NCBI GenBank assembly: GCA_025456065.1 | Contig: JALOLH010000019.1 | Location: 1-52,010 of the forward strand | Direction: 5' to 3' | DNA: 52,010 nucleotides | DNA from: Candidatus Nanopelagicales bacterium | GTDB taxonomy: Bacteria > Actinomycetota > Actinomycetes > S36-B12 > CAIYMF01 | In this document: positions 20,611 to 30,800 of the stretch, in pieces | Layout: each line of letters starts with the position of its first letter | How positions within the stretch are numbered: the stretch's first letter is position 1 | Position numbers and translations under genes: made by a program | Notes under the pieces: generated by a model | The model's input: the letters and a program-made list of their open reading frames with translations, nothing else | Told to the model about the DNA's origin: nothing | Database searches by the model: none

Positions 20611-21944
20611 GGCACGGACTTGATCTTCAGGACCAGGACCGCGCCCAGCACCGTCACCACGGCGCCGGCCAGGTAGAGCACCTGGTAGGCGGTGGCGTAG
20701 CCCTGCGACTTCAGCGAGGCGATCACCACCCCCGCGATCACGGGCGCCAGCACCTGCGGCAGGGCGTTGGCGATGTTCACCACGCCGAGGTCCTTCGCGC
20801 GGTCCTCCGGCCGTGGCAGGACGCGGCTGATGAGGGCCAGGTCGACGGCGGTGTAGGCGCCGAACCCGGCGCCGAGCACGGCGGCGGCGACCGCGACCAT
20901 GCCGGCGTCGCGGGCGAACGCGAGGATCACCATCGACGCGCCGATGACCAACGACGCCCCGATGACGAAGGGCCGGATCCTCCCGGTCCGGTCCGAGAGC
21001 GGTCCGGTCGCCAGCGCGAAGACGAGCAGCGCGACGATGTAGGAGGTGAGCCACCCGGCGACGGTGGTGTCGGCCTCGGTGGGCGCCAGCTCCAGCACGT
21101 CGCGGGCGAAGAACAGCAGGTAGGTCGTGACGAAGGCGTTGCCCAGCACGACGAGGAACCGCGTGATCCAGACCCAGCCGAAGTCCGGGTGCTCCCGGGG
21201 ATCGATCCAGAACGACCGGGCGAACTCGCCCCAGTGCAGCTCGGGCACCCGGGAGGCGTCGAGCCTGGCCTCGCGCATGCCCCACACGAACAGCAGCGCG
21301 GTGATCGCCAGGATGACCGCGACGGCGATGTAGCGCGGCCCCTGGCCGCCGACGGCCTCGGAGCCGACCTCGACGCCGGTCTGCGGGATGAACCCCACGA
21401 TCGCCGCGCCGAGCATCACGCCCATCGGCTGGCAGGCCCCCACGACGGCCGAGACGGTCCCGCGCTGGCTGATCGGCACCTGGTCGGGCAGCATCGCCGT
21501 CACGGCCGCGTACGAGGCGTTCAGGGTCAGCTGTGCCAGCGCCCAGCCGAGCACCAGCGCCCCGACGATCGGCGCCAGCGGGATCAGCACGAGCACCGCG
21601 ACCGCGGCCATCGTGGGCCACAGGACCCACGGGCGGCGCCGGCCGAGGCGGGCGGTCGTCCGGTCGCTGAACGCACCCGCGATGGGGCTGGCGACCAGCG
21701 AGACCAGCGCACCAGCGGTGAGCACCAGGCTGAGGTTGGCCTCCTTGGTGTCCGAGCCGACCAGGCCCTCCACCTGCAGGGGCAGCAGGAACTGGATGGG
21801 AGTGAAGAACGCCGTCCAGATGCCCAGGTTGGTCAGCGCCAGGATGATGATGAACTTCCAGCGGACCCGCTCGACGGGCTCGGCCAGCGGATCCTCGAGG
21901 ATGCTGACCGAGACCGGCTCCCTGGTCGGTTCGACCGTGGCCAT
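20607..21944 (-). CDS. MFS transporter, SLC45/GPH-like sugar carrier
   Basis: The 445-residue protein has about 12 membrane segments. Typical motifs are present: [21 protein letters not shown] in loop 2-3 and [12 protein letters not shown] in the equivalent loop of the second half. The RRRPW context resembles SLC45/sucrose-type and GPH sugar carriers. With the overlapping beta-galactosidase gene downstream it probably imports the disaccharide that enzyme cleaves. ATG 21944 has GGAAGGGG about 9 nt upstream. The 173 nt before it contain no TA dinucleotide, so no consensus -10 box is visible; read-through from sahH is possible. No regulator gene is adjacent. Confidence 0.9.
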   Translation of the reverse strand: MATVEPTREPVSVSILEDPLAEPVERVRWKFIIILALTNLGIWTAFFTPIQFLLPLQVEGLVGSDTKEANLSLVLTAGALVSLVASPIAGAFSDRTTARLGRRRPWVLWPTMAAVAVLVLIPLAPIVGALVLGWALAQLTLNASYAAVTAMLPDQVPISQRGTVSAVVGACQPMGVMLGAAIVGFIPQTGVEVGSEAVGGQGPRYIAVAVILAITALLFVWGMREARLDASRVPELHWGEFARSFWIDPREHPDFGWVWITRFLVVLGNAFVTTYLLFFARDVLELAPTEADTTVAGWLTSYIVALLVFALATGPLSDRTGRIRPFVIGASLVIGASMVILAFARDAGMVAVAAAVLGAGFGAYTAVDLALISRVLPRPEDRAKDLGVVNIANALPQVLAPVIAGVVIASLKSQGYATAYQVLYLAGAVVTVLGAVLVLKIKSVP

Positions 21945-22067
21945 CCACACGCCCCTTCCCGTCCCAGCCCGCGCACCGCCGGGTCCCGGGGCACAGGATG
22001 GCAGCGCGGCAGGGGCGTCGCACACCCGCGGGGCGCTCAGGCCGCGCGTCGGGGGCCCGGACGCGCC

Positions 22068-22110
22068 GGATCCCGGCCGGTCCGCGCCGATGGCGGATCG
22101 ACCGGGATCC
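22068..22110 (-). terminator. Structured hairpin after sahH
   Basis: The 9-bp arms GGATCCCGG (22068-22076) and CCGGGATCC (22102-22110) pair perfectly. Nested CCGGTC/GACCGG offers an alternative fold. It begins 8 nt after the sahH stop and lies ahead of the MFS-GH2 pair. A terminator or processing site is likely, although no T run follows. Confidence 0.45.
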
Positions 22111-22117
22111 CGGGGGC

Positions 22118-23528
<1,411 letters not shown>

Positions 23529-23549
23529 GGTGCTCCTCGTTGCGTGGCA

Positions 23550-23568
23550 CGCGCCCGGGTCGGGCGCG
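23550..23568 (-). promoter_or_regulatory. Leader hairpin next to the sahH ribosome-binding site
   Basis: Perfect 8-bp arms CGCGCCCG (23550-23557) and CGGGCGCG (23561-23568) enclose a 3-nt loop. On the transcript this structure ends about 12 nt before the GAGGAG of sahH (23531-23536). I could not match the leader to the SAH riboswitch consensus from memory. Confidence 0.4.
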
Positions 23569-23652
23569 GCGCGGGGGAAGCCGCCGCGATCGCAGCGGTC
23601 CGGCGAACGGCACGAGGCTTCGATGGTTCGCACGGCACGTGGCCGTGCCCCC

Positions 23653-23682
23653 ATTGTGGCACCGAGGTGGGCTCACCACCAA
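23653..23682 (-). promoter_or_regulatory. Possible sahH promoter
   Basis: On the minus strand TTGGTG (23677-23682), an 18-nt spacer and CACAAT (23653-23658) resemble a housekeeping sigma promoter. It would give a leader of about 120 nt. The -35 hexamer overlaps the stop region of the upstream P-type ATPase gene. Confidence 0.4.
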
Positions 23683-26093
23683 CGACCGCGCACGGCCGGG
23701 CGCACGACGCCATGCACCGCGGTGAGCACCACCATGGCCACCAGGCCCACCCCGACGGCCACCAGGCCGTCCCGGTCGGGCCCGAGGCTCAGCGCGAGGA
23801 ACGCCGAGACCGGGGGGATGGCCAGGACCAGCACGAAGCCGGCGGCCATCGCCGCCACGATGCCCATGCGCAGCGGGTCCAGCGGCCGGGCGACCAGCAC
23901 CAGCACCCACCACGCCGCGAGGAACAGCGTGATCGCCGCGGCGACCCGAGCCTCGGTGACCGCCTCGGCCTGGGTGCGCGCCCCGCTGGCGACCGACGCC
24001 CGCGAGGCCAGCAGGCCCAGGCCGTAGGAGGTCATGGCCGCCACCGCGCAGACCACCCCGGCGGGGACCGTCCAGGAGAGCACCCGGCGCACGAACCCGG
24101 GACGGAAGCGCTGCTCGTTCGGCATGAGCGCCAGCAGGAACGCCGGGATGCCGATCGTCAGGGCGTTGAGCACGGTGCTGTGCCGGGGCAGGAACGGGTA
24201 GGGCAGCGTGAGCAGGGTCGTCAGGACCGCCAGCACGGTGGCGTAGAACGACTTGGTCAGGAACAGGTCGCTGACGCGCTCGATGTTGGCCAGCACCCGG
24301 CGGCCCTCGGCGACGACCGCCGGCATCGTCGCGAACCGGTTGTCGACCAGCACGACCTGGGCGACGCTGCGGCTGGCCCCGGCCCCCGAGCCCATCGCGA
24401 TGCCGAGGTCGGCGGCCTTCAGCGCGAGCACGTCGTTGACGCCGTCACCGGTCATCGCCACGACGTGCCCGCGGGCCTGCAGCGCCGCCACGATGGCGTG
24501 CTTCTGCTCGGGGGTGACGCGACCGAGGACCCCGGTGGAGTCCAGCACACCGGCCAGCGCCCCGGGATCCTCCGGCAGGGTCCGGGCGTCGACCGGGTCG
24601 CCCTCGATGCCGACCCTGGCGGCGATCGCGGCCACGGTGGCCGGGTTGTCGCCGGAGAGGACCTTGAGCGCGACGCCCTGGCGGGCGAACCACGCGACCG
24701 TGGCGGCGGCGTCCGGGCGCACGGCCTGGTCGATGACCACCAGCCCGGCGGGCCGGACCCGCGGCAGCGTCCGGGCCGGGTCGGGGTCGGCCTCCGCCTC
24801 CCCCACGAGCAGGACGCGGGCCCCTGCGGCGGCCAGGCCGCGGGCGCGCTCGAGCGCCCCGGCGCACTCGTCGGGGGCCGCGGCGGCGAGGATCTCCGGG
24901 GCGCCCAGCACCCACCACCCGGTGGACGTCGGGTGGCCGTCCGGGCCCACGCGGACCGGTGCCAGCGCGGCGGCCGACCAGCCCCGGTCGCTGCTGAAGG
25001 GGACCACGGCCCGGGCGGGCGCCGCCCCGTCGGCCGGATGGGCGGCCGCGATCGCGGCCAGGGTCGGGTTGGGCAGCTCCTCGGCGCCGGCGAGCCCTGC
25101 CAGCACGCCGGGCAGGTCCACCGCGTCGTCCAGCACGACGACCTCGCGCAGCACCATCCCCGGCTCGGTCAGGGTCCCGGTCTTGTCCATGCACAGCACG
25201 TCGACCCGGGCCAGCACCTCGACGGCGGGCAGCTCCTGGACCAGGGCGTTGGCCCGGCCCAGCCGGATCACCGCCACCGCCATGGCGACGCTGGTGAGCA
25301 GGACCAGCCCCTCGGGGATCATCGTGACGACGCCGGCGACCGTGCCCGCGATGGCGGCCTCGATGCCCTGTGCCGCACGCAGCTGCGAGACCAGCAGCAG
25401 GGCGCTGATCGGCAGCAGCAGGTAGGTCATGATCCGGATGAAGCGCATGATCGAGCCGAGCAGCTCCGAGCGGCTGGGCTGGTACACCCGGGCCCGGGCG
25501 GAGAGGTCCCCGGCGTAGCTGGCCGCGCCGACCCGCTCGGCGCGCATGCGGGCGGACCCGGCCACCACGAACGACCCGGACAGCACCTCCTCGCCGACCC
25601 GGCGATCCACCGGGTCGGCCTCCCCGGTGAGCAGCGACTCGTCCACCTGCAGGCCCGCGGCGGCCAGCACCGGGCCGTCGACCACGACCTGGTCCCCGGT
25701 GCGCAGCACCACCACGTCGCCGACCACGACGTCCGTGGCGGCCACGTCGACCTCGGTGCCGTCGCGGACCACGGTGGGGCGGGCCGCACCGAGCAGCGAC
25801 AGCCGCGCCAGCGTCCGCGAGGCGCGGTACTCCTGCACGATCCCGATCGCCGCGTTGACGACGATCACGACGCCGAACAGGGCGTCCTGCAGCGGCGCGG
25901 TGAGCAGCATGAGCACCCACATCACGCCGATGACGAGGTTGAAGACCGTCAGGGTGTTGGACCGGACGATCTGGCCCAGCGGGCGGGCGCCCCGGTCGCG
26001 GGTGCGGTTGGCCTGGCCGGCGGCCGCCCGGGACCGGGCCTCGGCGGAGGTCAGTCCGTCGAGGTGCTCGGCTCCGGGGGCCGCGGTCGCCAT
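23673..26093 (-). CDS. P-type cation ATPase, CtpE-like
   Basis: The 806-residue P-type ATPase moves a cation across the membrane at the cost of ATP. The phosphorylated Asp is D303 in MDKTGTLT; the actuator loop is SLLTGEADPV, the hinge is MTGDGVND, and the segment MIPEGLVLLTSVAMAVAV carries the PEGL motif. PEGL in place of PEGLP, the length and the absence of N-terminal metal-binding domains resemble mycobacterial CtpE, a calcium pump; calcium specificity is inferred. The ATG lies 15 nt after the CDF gene stop with no clear Shine-Dalgarno sequence, which suggests translational coupling. Confidence 0.92.
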   Translation of the reverse strand: MATAAPGAEHLDGLTSAEARSRAAAGQANRTRDRGARPLGQIVRSNTLTVFNLVIGVMWVLMLLTAPLQDALFGVVIVVNAAIGIVQEYRASRTLARLSLLGAARPTVVRDGTEVDVAATDVVVGDVVVLRTGDQVVVDGPVLAAAGLQVDESLLTGEADPVDRRVGEEVLSGSFVVAGSARMRAERVGAASYAGDLSARARVYQPSRSELLGSIMRFIRIMTYLLLPISALLLVSQLRAAQGIEAAIAGTVAGVVTMIPEGLVLLTSVAMAVAVIRLGRANALVQELPAVEVLARVDVLCMDKTGTLTEPGMVLREVVVLDDAVDLPGVLAGLAGAEELPNPTLAAIAAAHPADGAAPARAVVPFSSDRGWSAAALAPVRVGPDGHPTSTGWWVLGAPEILAAAAPDECAGALERARGLAAAGARVLLVGEAEADPDPARTLPRVRPAGLVVIDQAVRPDAAATVAWFARQGVALKVLSGDNPATVAAIAARVGIEGDPVDARTLPEDPGALAGVLDSTGVLGRVTPEQKHAIVAALQARGHVVAMTGDGVNDVLALKAADLGIAMGSGAGASRSVAQVVLVDNRFATMPAVVAEGRRVLANIERVSDLFLTKSFYATVLAVLTTLLTLPYPFLPRHSTVLNALTIGIPAFLLALMPNEQRFRPGFVRRVLSWTVPAGVVCAVAAMTSYGLGLLASRASVASGARTQAEAVTEARVAAAITLFLAAWWVLVLVARPLDPLRMGIVAAMAAGFVLVLAIPPVSAFLALSLGPDRDGLVAVGVGLVAMVVLTAVHGVVRPAVRGRWW

Positions 26094-26108
26094 CGGGAGG
26101 ATCGGCGG

Positions 26109-27038
26109 CTAGGAGCCGGGGGCGTCCCCGGTGCGGGGGATGTCCGGCTCGAGGTAGATCCATCGGGCGGTCGGCTGCGCCGCCCGGATGCGCTCCTCGG
26201 CCGCGTCGATCAGGGCCGCGATCTCGGTCGCGTCCGCGGTGCGGTCGACGCCGATCTTGGCCGCGACCAGCAGCTCGTCCGGCCCGGTGTGCAGCGTGCG
26301 CAGGTGGATGACGCCACCGACCCCGGGGCTGGCGGCCAGCGCCTCGTGGATGGCCTCCTCCTGCTCGGGCAGGGCGGACTCGCCGATGAGCATGGACGCC
26401 ATCTCGAAGGCGAGGAACACGGCGATGATGACCAGCAGCACGCCGATCGCCATCGCGCCGACGCCGTCCCAGCGGTAGTCGCCGGTGAGGTCCGCCATCG
26501 TGACCCCGAACAGGGCGAAGCACAGGCCGACCAGCGCCCCGGAGTCCTCGAGCAGGACGGTGGGCAGCTCGGGCTGGCGTGCGTCGCGCACGTACTGCAG
26601 CAGGGAGCGGTCCCCCCGCGACGTGTTCGCCTCGCGCAGGGCCGTCCGGAAGGAGAACGCCTCCAGCACGATCGACACCCCGAGGACGGCGTAGGCGATC
26701 CACACCTTGTCCAGGGGCTCGGGGAAGTGCCACTTGTGCCAGCCCTCGTACAGGGAGAACAGGCCACCCAGCAGGAAGATGATGATCGCGACGATGAACG
26801 AGTACACGTAGCGCGTCCGGCCGTAGCCGAACTGGTGCACCACGTCCGGGGCGCGCCGGGACCGCTTCCCGCCGAGCAGCAGCAGGCCCTGGTTGCACGT
26901 GTCGGCGACGGAGTGGATCGCCTCGGAGAGCATCGAGCTCGACCCCGTGGCGAGGAACGCGAGGAACTTGGTGACCGCGATGCCGCCGTTGGCGGTCATC
27001 GCCGCGATGACGGCCCTGGTGCCGCCCTCGGTGCTCAC
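26109..27038 (-). CDS. Cation diffusion facilitator (CDF) family transporter
   Basis: This 309-residue CDF protein has six membrane segments. SMLSEAIHSVADTCNQ in helix II carries the His and Asp that with helix V form the metal site (HSxxD). The second-half motif LLEDSGALVGL fits the same site. A C-terminal cytoplasmic domain (about 215-300) is present. CDF proteins export Zn, Mn or Fe in exchange for protons; the metal cannot be told from sequence. GTG 27038 lies 4 nt after the Trm112-like stop. A CDF gene between sahH and manB is also remembered from Streptomyces. Confidence 0.92.
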   Translation of the reverse strand: MSTEGGTRAVIAAMTANGGIAVTKFLAFLATGSSSMLSEAIHSVADTCNQGLLLLGGKRSRRAPDVVHQFGYGRTRYVYSFIVAIIIFLLGGLFSLYEGWHKWHFPEPLDKVWIAYAVLGVSIVLEAFSFRTALREANTSRGDRSLLQYVRDARQPELPTVLLEDSGALVGLCFALFGVTMADLTGDYRWDGVGAMAIGVLLVIIAVFLAFEMASMLIGESALPEQEEAIHEALAASPGVGGVIHLRTLHTGPDELLVAAKIGVDRTADATEIAALIDAAEERIRAAQPTARWIYLEPDIPRTGDAPGS

Positions 27039-27042
27039 CGGG

Positions 27043-27264
27043 TCAGGAGCCGGCGCCGGCGAGGTCGGCGCCGACCCCCTGGGGACCGGGGGTCGCCTCG
27101 TCGAGCAGCATCACGGGGATGTCGTCGCGGACGGGGAAGGTGGTGCGGCAGCGCGTGCAGACCAGGGCGGTCGCGGCGCCGAGGTCGGGCGCGTCCGGCG
27201 TGACCGGCGCGTGGTGCTCGCACGGGCAGGCCAGGATCTCCAGCAGCATCGGGTCGATGTTCAT
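27043..27264 (-). CDS. Trm112-family small zinc-binding protein
   Basis: The 73-residue protein begins LLEILACPCEHHAP, with a second Cys pair in LVCTRCRTTFPVRDDIPVML, the pattern of Trm112/YcaR proteins. Eukaryotic Trm112 activates methyltransferases; bacterial members are little known but keep the Cys pairs. The ATG is preceded by GGAGG at 8 nt. It lies 20 nt after the manB stop and 4 nt before the CDF start, in the same operon. Confidence 0.9.
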   Translation of the reverse strand: MNIDPMLLEILACPCEHHAPVTPDAPDLGAATALVCTRCRTTFPVRDDIPVMLLDEATPGPQGVGADLAGAGS

Positions 27265-27284
27265 CCCTGTGGCCTCCTCACGCC

Positions 27285-28667
27285 TCACGCCCCGTCCGCC
27301 CGGATGATCCCGAGCACGCGGTCGCGCAGGGCGACCATAGCCGCCTCGCTCGGCGCTTCGGCGTTCAGGCGCAGCAGCGGCTCGGTGTTGCTCGGCCGGA
27401 CGTTCACCCACCAGTCCGGCCCCGAGATCGTCAGGCCGTCCAGCTCGTCGAAGGTGACGCCCGGCTCGTCGGCGAAGGCGGCCCGCACCCGCTCGGTGGC
27501 GGCCCGCTGGTCGTGCACCTCGGAGTTGAGCTCGCCGCTGGCCACGTAGCGCTGGTACGGGGCGAGCAGGGCCGACAGGGTCGTGCCCGCCGGTGCCGCG
27601 CCGAGGGCGGCGATGGCGTGCAGCGCGGCGAGCATGCCCGAGTCGGCGCGCCAGAAGTCGGCGAAGTAGAAGTGCCCGGAGTGCTCCCCGCCGAACACGG
27701 CACCGGTCTCGGCCATGACCGCCTTGATGAAGGAGTGCCCGACCCGGGTGCGCACCGGCCGCCCGCCGTGCTCGCGGACGACCTCGGGCACCGCCCGCGA
27801 GGTGATCAGGTTGTGGATCACGGCGGCCCCCGGGTGGCGCTCGAGCTCGCGCACGGCGATGAGGCCCGTGAGGTCCGACGGGCTGACCGGCAGGCCGCGC
27901 TCGTCGACCAGGAAGCACCGGTCGGCATCCCCGTCGAAGGCCAGGCCGAGGTCCGCCCCATGCTCGACCACGGCCGCCTGCAGGTCGCGCAGGTTCTCGG
28001 GCTCGATCGGGTTCGCGTCGTGGTTCGGGAAGGTGCCGTCCAGCTCGAAGTACATCGGGAGCACGGTCAGCCCGGGGACGTCGAGGACCGCCGGGGCGGT
28101 GTGCCCGGCCATGCCGTTGCCGGCGTCGACCACGACGGTCAGCGGCCGGATGCCGTCGAGCGGCACGAGCGAGCGCAGGAACGCGGCGTACTCGCCGAGC
28201 AGGTCGCGCTGCGTGATCCGCCCGACCGGGTCGCCCGAGGGGGCGATCGGCGCGGCGACGAGCGCGCGGATCTCGGCGAGGCCCGAGTCCTGGCCCACGG
28301 GCACGGCACCAGCCCGGCAGAGCTTGATGCCGTTGTACTGCGCCGGGTTGTGGCTGGCGGTGAACATGGCGCCGGGCAGGTCGAGGTGGCCGGCGGCGAA
28401 GTACAGGCCATCGGTGCTGGCCAGGCCGACGTCGACGACGTCGACGCCCTGGCCGGTGGCGCCGCGGCAGAAGGCGGCCACGAGCTGCGGACCCGAGGGG
28501 CGCATGTCGCGGGCGACGACGATCGCGCCCGCGCCGCCGTCGGCACGGCGCGCGCCGACGACCTGGACGAACGCGGCCCCCACGCGCTCGGCGAGCTCGG
28601 CGTCGAGCTGGTCGGGGTAGACCCCGCGGACGTCGTAGGCCTTGATGATCTGGGTCAGGTCGGGCAC
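27285..28667 (-). CDS. manB: Phosphomannomutase/phosphoglucomutase
   Basis: ManB interconverts mannose 6-phosphate and mannose 1-phosphate for GDP-mannose synthesis, feeding mannosylated lipids and glycoproteins. The 460-residue alpha-D-phosphohexomutase has the phosphoserine loop FTASHNPAQYNGIK, the Mg loop AFDGDADR, the sugar-specificity loop GGEHSGH and the phosphate-binding loop RPSNTEP. GTG 28667 gives the conserved start PDLTQIIKAYDVRG; it lies 7 nt after a TAGGGT -10 box, which favours it over GTG 28676. First in the manB-Trm112-CDF-ATPase operon. The manA and SIS-domain genes commonly found next to it are absent. Confidence 0.94.
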   Translation of the reverse strand: MPDLTQIIKAYDVRGVYPDQLDAELAERVGAAFVQVVGARRADGGAGAIVVARDMRPSGPQLVAAFCRGATGQGVDVVDVGLASTDGLYFAAGHLDLPGAMFTASHNPAQYNGIKLCRAGAVPVGQDSGLAEIRALVAAPIAPSGDPVGRITQRDLLGEYAAFLRSLVPLDGIRPLTVVVDAGNGMAGHTAPAVLDVPGLTVLPMYFELDGTFPNHDANPIEPENLRDLQAAVVEHGADLGLAFDGDADRCFLVDERGLPVSPSDLTGLIAVRELERHPGAAVIHNLITSRAVPEVVREHGGRPVRTRVGHSFIKAVMAETGAVFGGEHSGHFYFADFWRADSGMLAALHAIAALGAAPAGTTLSALLAPYQRYVASGELNSEVHDQRAATERVRAAFADEPGVTFDELDGLTISGPDWWVNVRPSNTEPLLRLNAEAPSEAAMVALRDRVLGIIRADGA

Positions 28668-28674
28668 GCCCGGC

Positions 28675-28680
28675 ACCCTA
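28675..28680 (-). promoter_or_regulatory. -10 box of manB (leaderless)
   Basis: TAGGGT on the minus strand is followed by 7 nt and then GTG 28667, a leaderless arrangement that also decides the manB start. Confidence 0.55.
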
Positions 28681-28730
28681 GCGGGGGGTGCACGGACACG
28701 CGGGGACGACCAGCAGCCGCCCCGGGGCGC

Positions 28731-29111
28731 TCAGCGGATCGCGGCCGTGCCGTCCGGGCCGGGGTCCACCGAGCGCAGCACGCGCAGGTGCCCGCGCCGG
28801 CCGACCTCGACCATCGTCCCGCCCTCGGGCTCGGGGCGGGGTCGGGCCGCCTCGCGGACGGCGTTGGCCAGGGCCTCGAGGTCGTCGCTGCTGGGCCGCA
28901 GCGCGTCGGGGTCGGGCTCCAGGCGGACGACCTCCCACCCGCGCGGGACGGTCATCCGCTCGCTGTGCACCTGGCACAGGTCGTAGCAGTGCGGTTCGGC
29001 GTACGTGGCCAGGGGCCCGAGGACGGCCGTCGAGTCCGCGTACACGTAGGTCAGCGTCGAGACGGCGGGCCGGGTGCACGACGGCTTCGAGCAACGACGG
29101 CTGCGACTCAC
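28731..29111 (-). CDS. DUF3499 family protein
   Basis: This 126-residue cytoplasmic protein belongs to a family confined to actinobacteria. It has an N-terminal Cys pair (RCSKPSC), the conserved stretch TLTYVYADSTAVLGPLATYA and a second Cys pair (CYDLC), which together look like a small zinc ribbon. Function is unknown; the place between manB and DUF5719/whiB is conserved. GTG 29111 is chosen because the family begins just there and TAGCGT lies 7 nt upstream; ATG 29141 is an alternative that adds ten non-conserved residues. Confidence 0.9.
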   Translation of the reverse strand: MSRSRRCSKPSCTRPAVSTLTYVYADSTAVLGPLATYAEPHCYDLCQVHSERMTVPRGWEVVRLEPDPDALRPSSDDLEALANAVREAARPRPEPEGGTMVEVGRRGHLRVLRSVDPGPDGTAAIR

Positions 29112-29118
29112 GCAGGGA

Positions 29119-29124
29119 ACGCTA
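29119..29124 (-). promoter_or_regulatory. -10 box of the DUF3499 gene (leaderless)
   Basis: TAGCGT on the minus strand is followed by 7 nt and then GTG 29111. Confidence 0.5.
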
Positions 29125-29156
29125 CTGCGCCGCACCGACATCGCCTGCGAGCCGGC

Positions 29157-29180
29157 GGGCGACCAGCACGCGTGTCGCCC
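29157..29180 (-). terminator. Hairpin after the DUF5719 gene
   Basis: Arms GGGCGAC (29157-29163) and GTCGCCC (29174-29180) pair perfectly around a 10-nt loop, in the 144-nt gap between the DUF5719 stop and the DUF3499 promoter. It is probably a terminator but has no T run. I see nothing else in that gap. Confidence 0.35.
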
Positions 29181-29255
29181 TGGCGGCCCGCCGTGGGGCG
29201 CCGCGGAACGCCGGCGTCGCCGCGAAGGACGCGTCGGGCCGGCCCGGCGCCGACC

Positions 29256-30800
29256 TCAACCGGGCGGGGCGAGCGTCCCGACGTCCTCACGGACCGGGAT
29301 CGCGGGCACGGCCGACAGGGTCGGCCACCAGGCGTAGCCGGTCTGCCAGGCCGGGTCCTCGCGGCGGGTGACGTGCGACACCACGGCGGGACCGGAACCG
29401 GGGTCGCTGCGCCACACGACCTGGGCCAGTCCCGGCACGGCGGAGGCGGGCAGCGTGACCGTCCGCAGCGACCCGGCAGGCACGGTGACCCGGACCGGGG
29501 TGGAGGCCTGCTCGGGGCCGGTGACCAGCACCGGACCGCCCAGCGTCCCGTCCGCGGCGACGGTGCCGGGATCCGCAGGAGGCGGGCCGTCCAGGATGCC
29601 CGCGCCGGGCGTGGCCGTGGTCCACACCTCGAGGGTGCCCGCCACCAGCGCCTCCGGCGCCGTCACCGTCACGGTCGTGGCCAGGCCCGGGCCCACCAGC
29701 ACGGCGCCGGCCGCGGCCAGCCGATTGGGCGCGGCGGTGGCCGGGACCGCCGAGAGCCAGCTGAGCTCACGGCGCAGTCCCGGCAGCTCGGCGCGCAGGC
29801 CGGCGGTGATGGGCACGTCGGAGCTGAGCAGCACGGTGGCCGCCTGGCCCGCCAGGCGCTCGGTGAGCGGCACCGAGGTGGTCGACCCTGCCGGCACCGC
29901 GATCGTCGGCAGGTCCGGGATCTCCCGGAGGCCGACCTCGGTGCTCAGGCGCGGCGTCACGGTGGCGAACTGGGTCCCGGGGTTCACCAGGACCAGCACC
30001 CGCTCGCCCGGGCCCGACGGTGCGGCGCCCACGCGCAGGGTCGTCGCGGGCGGCTGGGCCGGCGGGATGAAGTCGACCCCCCGCGGCGACTCCCCCCGCG
30101 GCACGGCGATGTCGCGCAGCGCGACGGCGACCCGTCCCGCGCTGGCCCGCACCCGCACGGCGAGCAGCTCCTCGGGCTGTGCGAGCGCGTCGAGGCGCAG
30201 GCGCACGGCCGACTCCGGAGCCAGGTCGATGCCGGTGCCGGCCAGGGCCTCGATCGGACCCGATCGGGCGAACAGGGCGACGTCGAACCTGGCCGGCTCG
30301 CTGGCCGGGTTGCTGACCAGCAGCGCGGCGCCGCGGCCCAGCTGGGAGCCGGCCCCCACGAACCACCAGTCGGGCGCCGGCAGCGGGCAGGCCGCGGAGG
30401 CCAGTCCGGTCCCGGGCCCGCTGCGCTGCGCCACGGCCACGCCGGCCACGGCGCCGGCTGCCCAGTCCTCGGTGGCCCGCAGCACGATCGGCGGCTGGGA
30501 GCGGGCAGCGACCAGCAGGGTGAGGGGATCCCCCGGGGCGCTCACGCGGGCCAGGTCGAGGGCGGCGTCGATGCGGCGCAGCGAGGCGGTGCCGTCCGCC
30601 GCGGTCCCCCCGCCGTCGGGGACGACCAGGGCGGCCAGGGTGCTCGCCGAGTCGGCGCTGACCGCCAGCTCCGGGCAGGCCAGCAGCGCGGCGCGGACCG
30701 GGCGCGCGGGGGCGCCCGCTGGATCCGGGGCGAGCGGTGGCACGAGCGCCACGCCCGCGGCCGCGGCGGCGATCAGCAGGGCCGTGAGCAGGCGCTTCAC
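29256..30800 (-). CDS. DUF5719 family exported protein
   Basis: The 514-residue protein has an N-terminal signal anchor (RLLTALLIAAAAAGVALV), after which everything is predicted outside the membrane. The body is made of repeated beta-sandwich-like segments rich in Val, Thr and Ala, with no catalytic motif I recognise. DUF5719 genes accompany the large GT2 membrane protein in actinobacteria. GTG 30800 overlaps the GT stop (GTGA), with GGGGAGG upstream, so the two are co-translated. A partner or chaperone of the GT at the cell surface is a reasonable guess only. Confidence 0.87.
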   Translation of the reverse strand: MKRLLTALLIAAAAAGVALVPPLAPDPAGAPARPVRAALLACPELAVSADSASTLAALVVPDGGGTAADGTASLRRIDAALDLARVSAPGDPLTLLVAARSQPPIVLRATEDWAAGAVAGVAVAQRSGPGTGLASAACPLPAPDWWFVGAGSQLGRGAALLVSNPASEPARFDVALFARSGPIEALAGTGIDLAPESAVRLRLDALAQPEELLAVRVRASAGRVAVALRDIAVPRGESPRGVDFIPPAQPPATTLRVGAAPSGPGERVLVLVNPGTQFATVTPRLSTEVGLREIPDLPTIAVPAGSTTSVPLTERLAGQAATVLLSSDVPITAGLRAELPGLRRELSWLSAVPATAAPNRLAAAGAVLVGPGLATTVTVTAPEALVAGTLEVWTTATPGAGILDGPPPADPGTVAADGTLGGPVLVTGPEQASTPVRVTVPAGSLRTVTLPASAVPGLAQVVWRSDPGSGPAVVSHVTRREDPAWQTGYAWWPTLSAVPAIPVREDVGTLAPPG

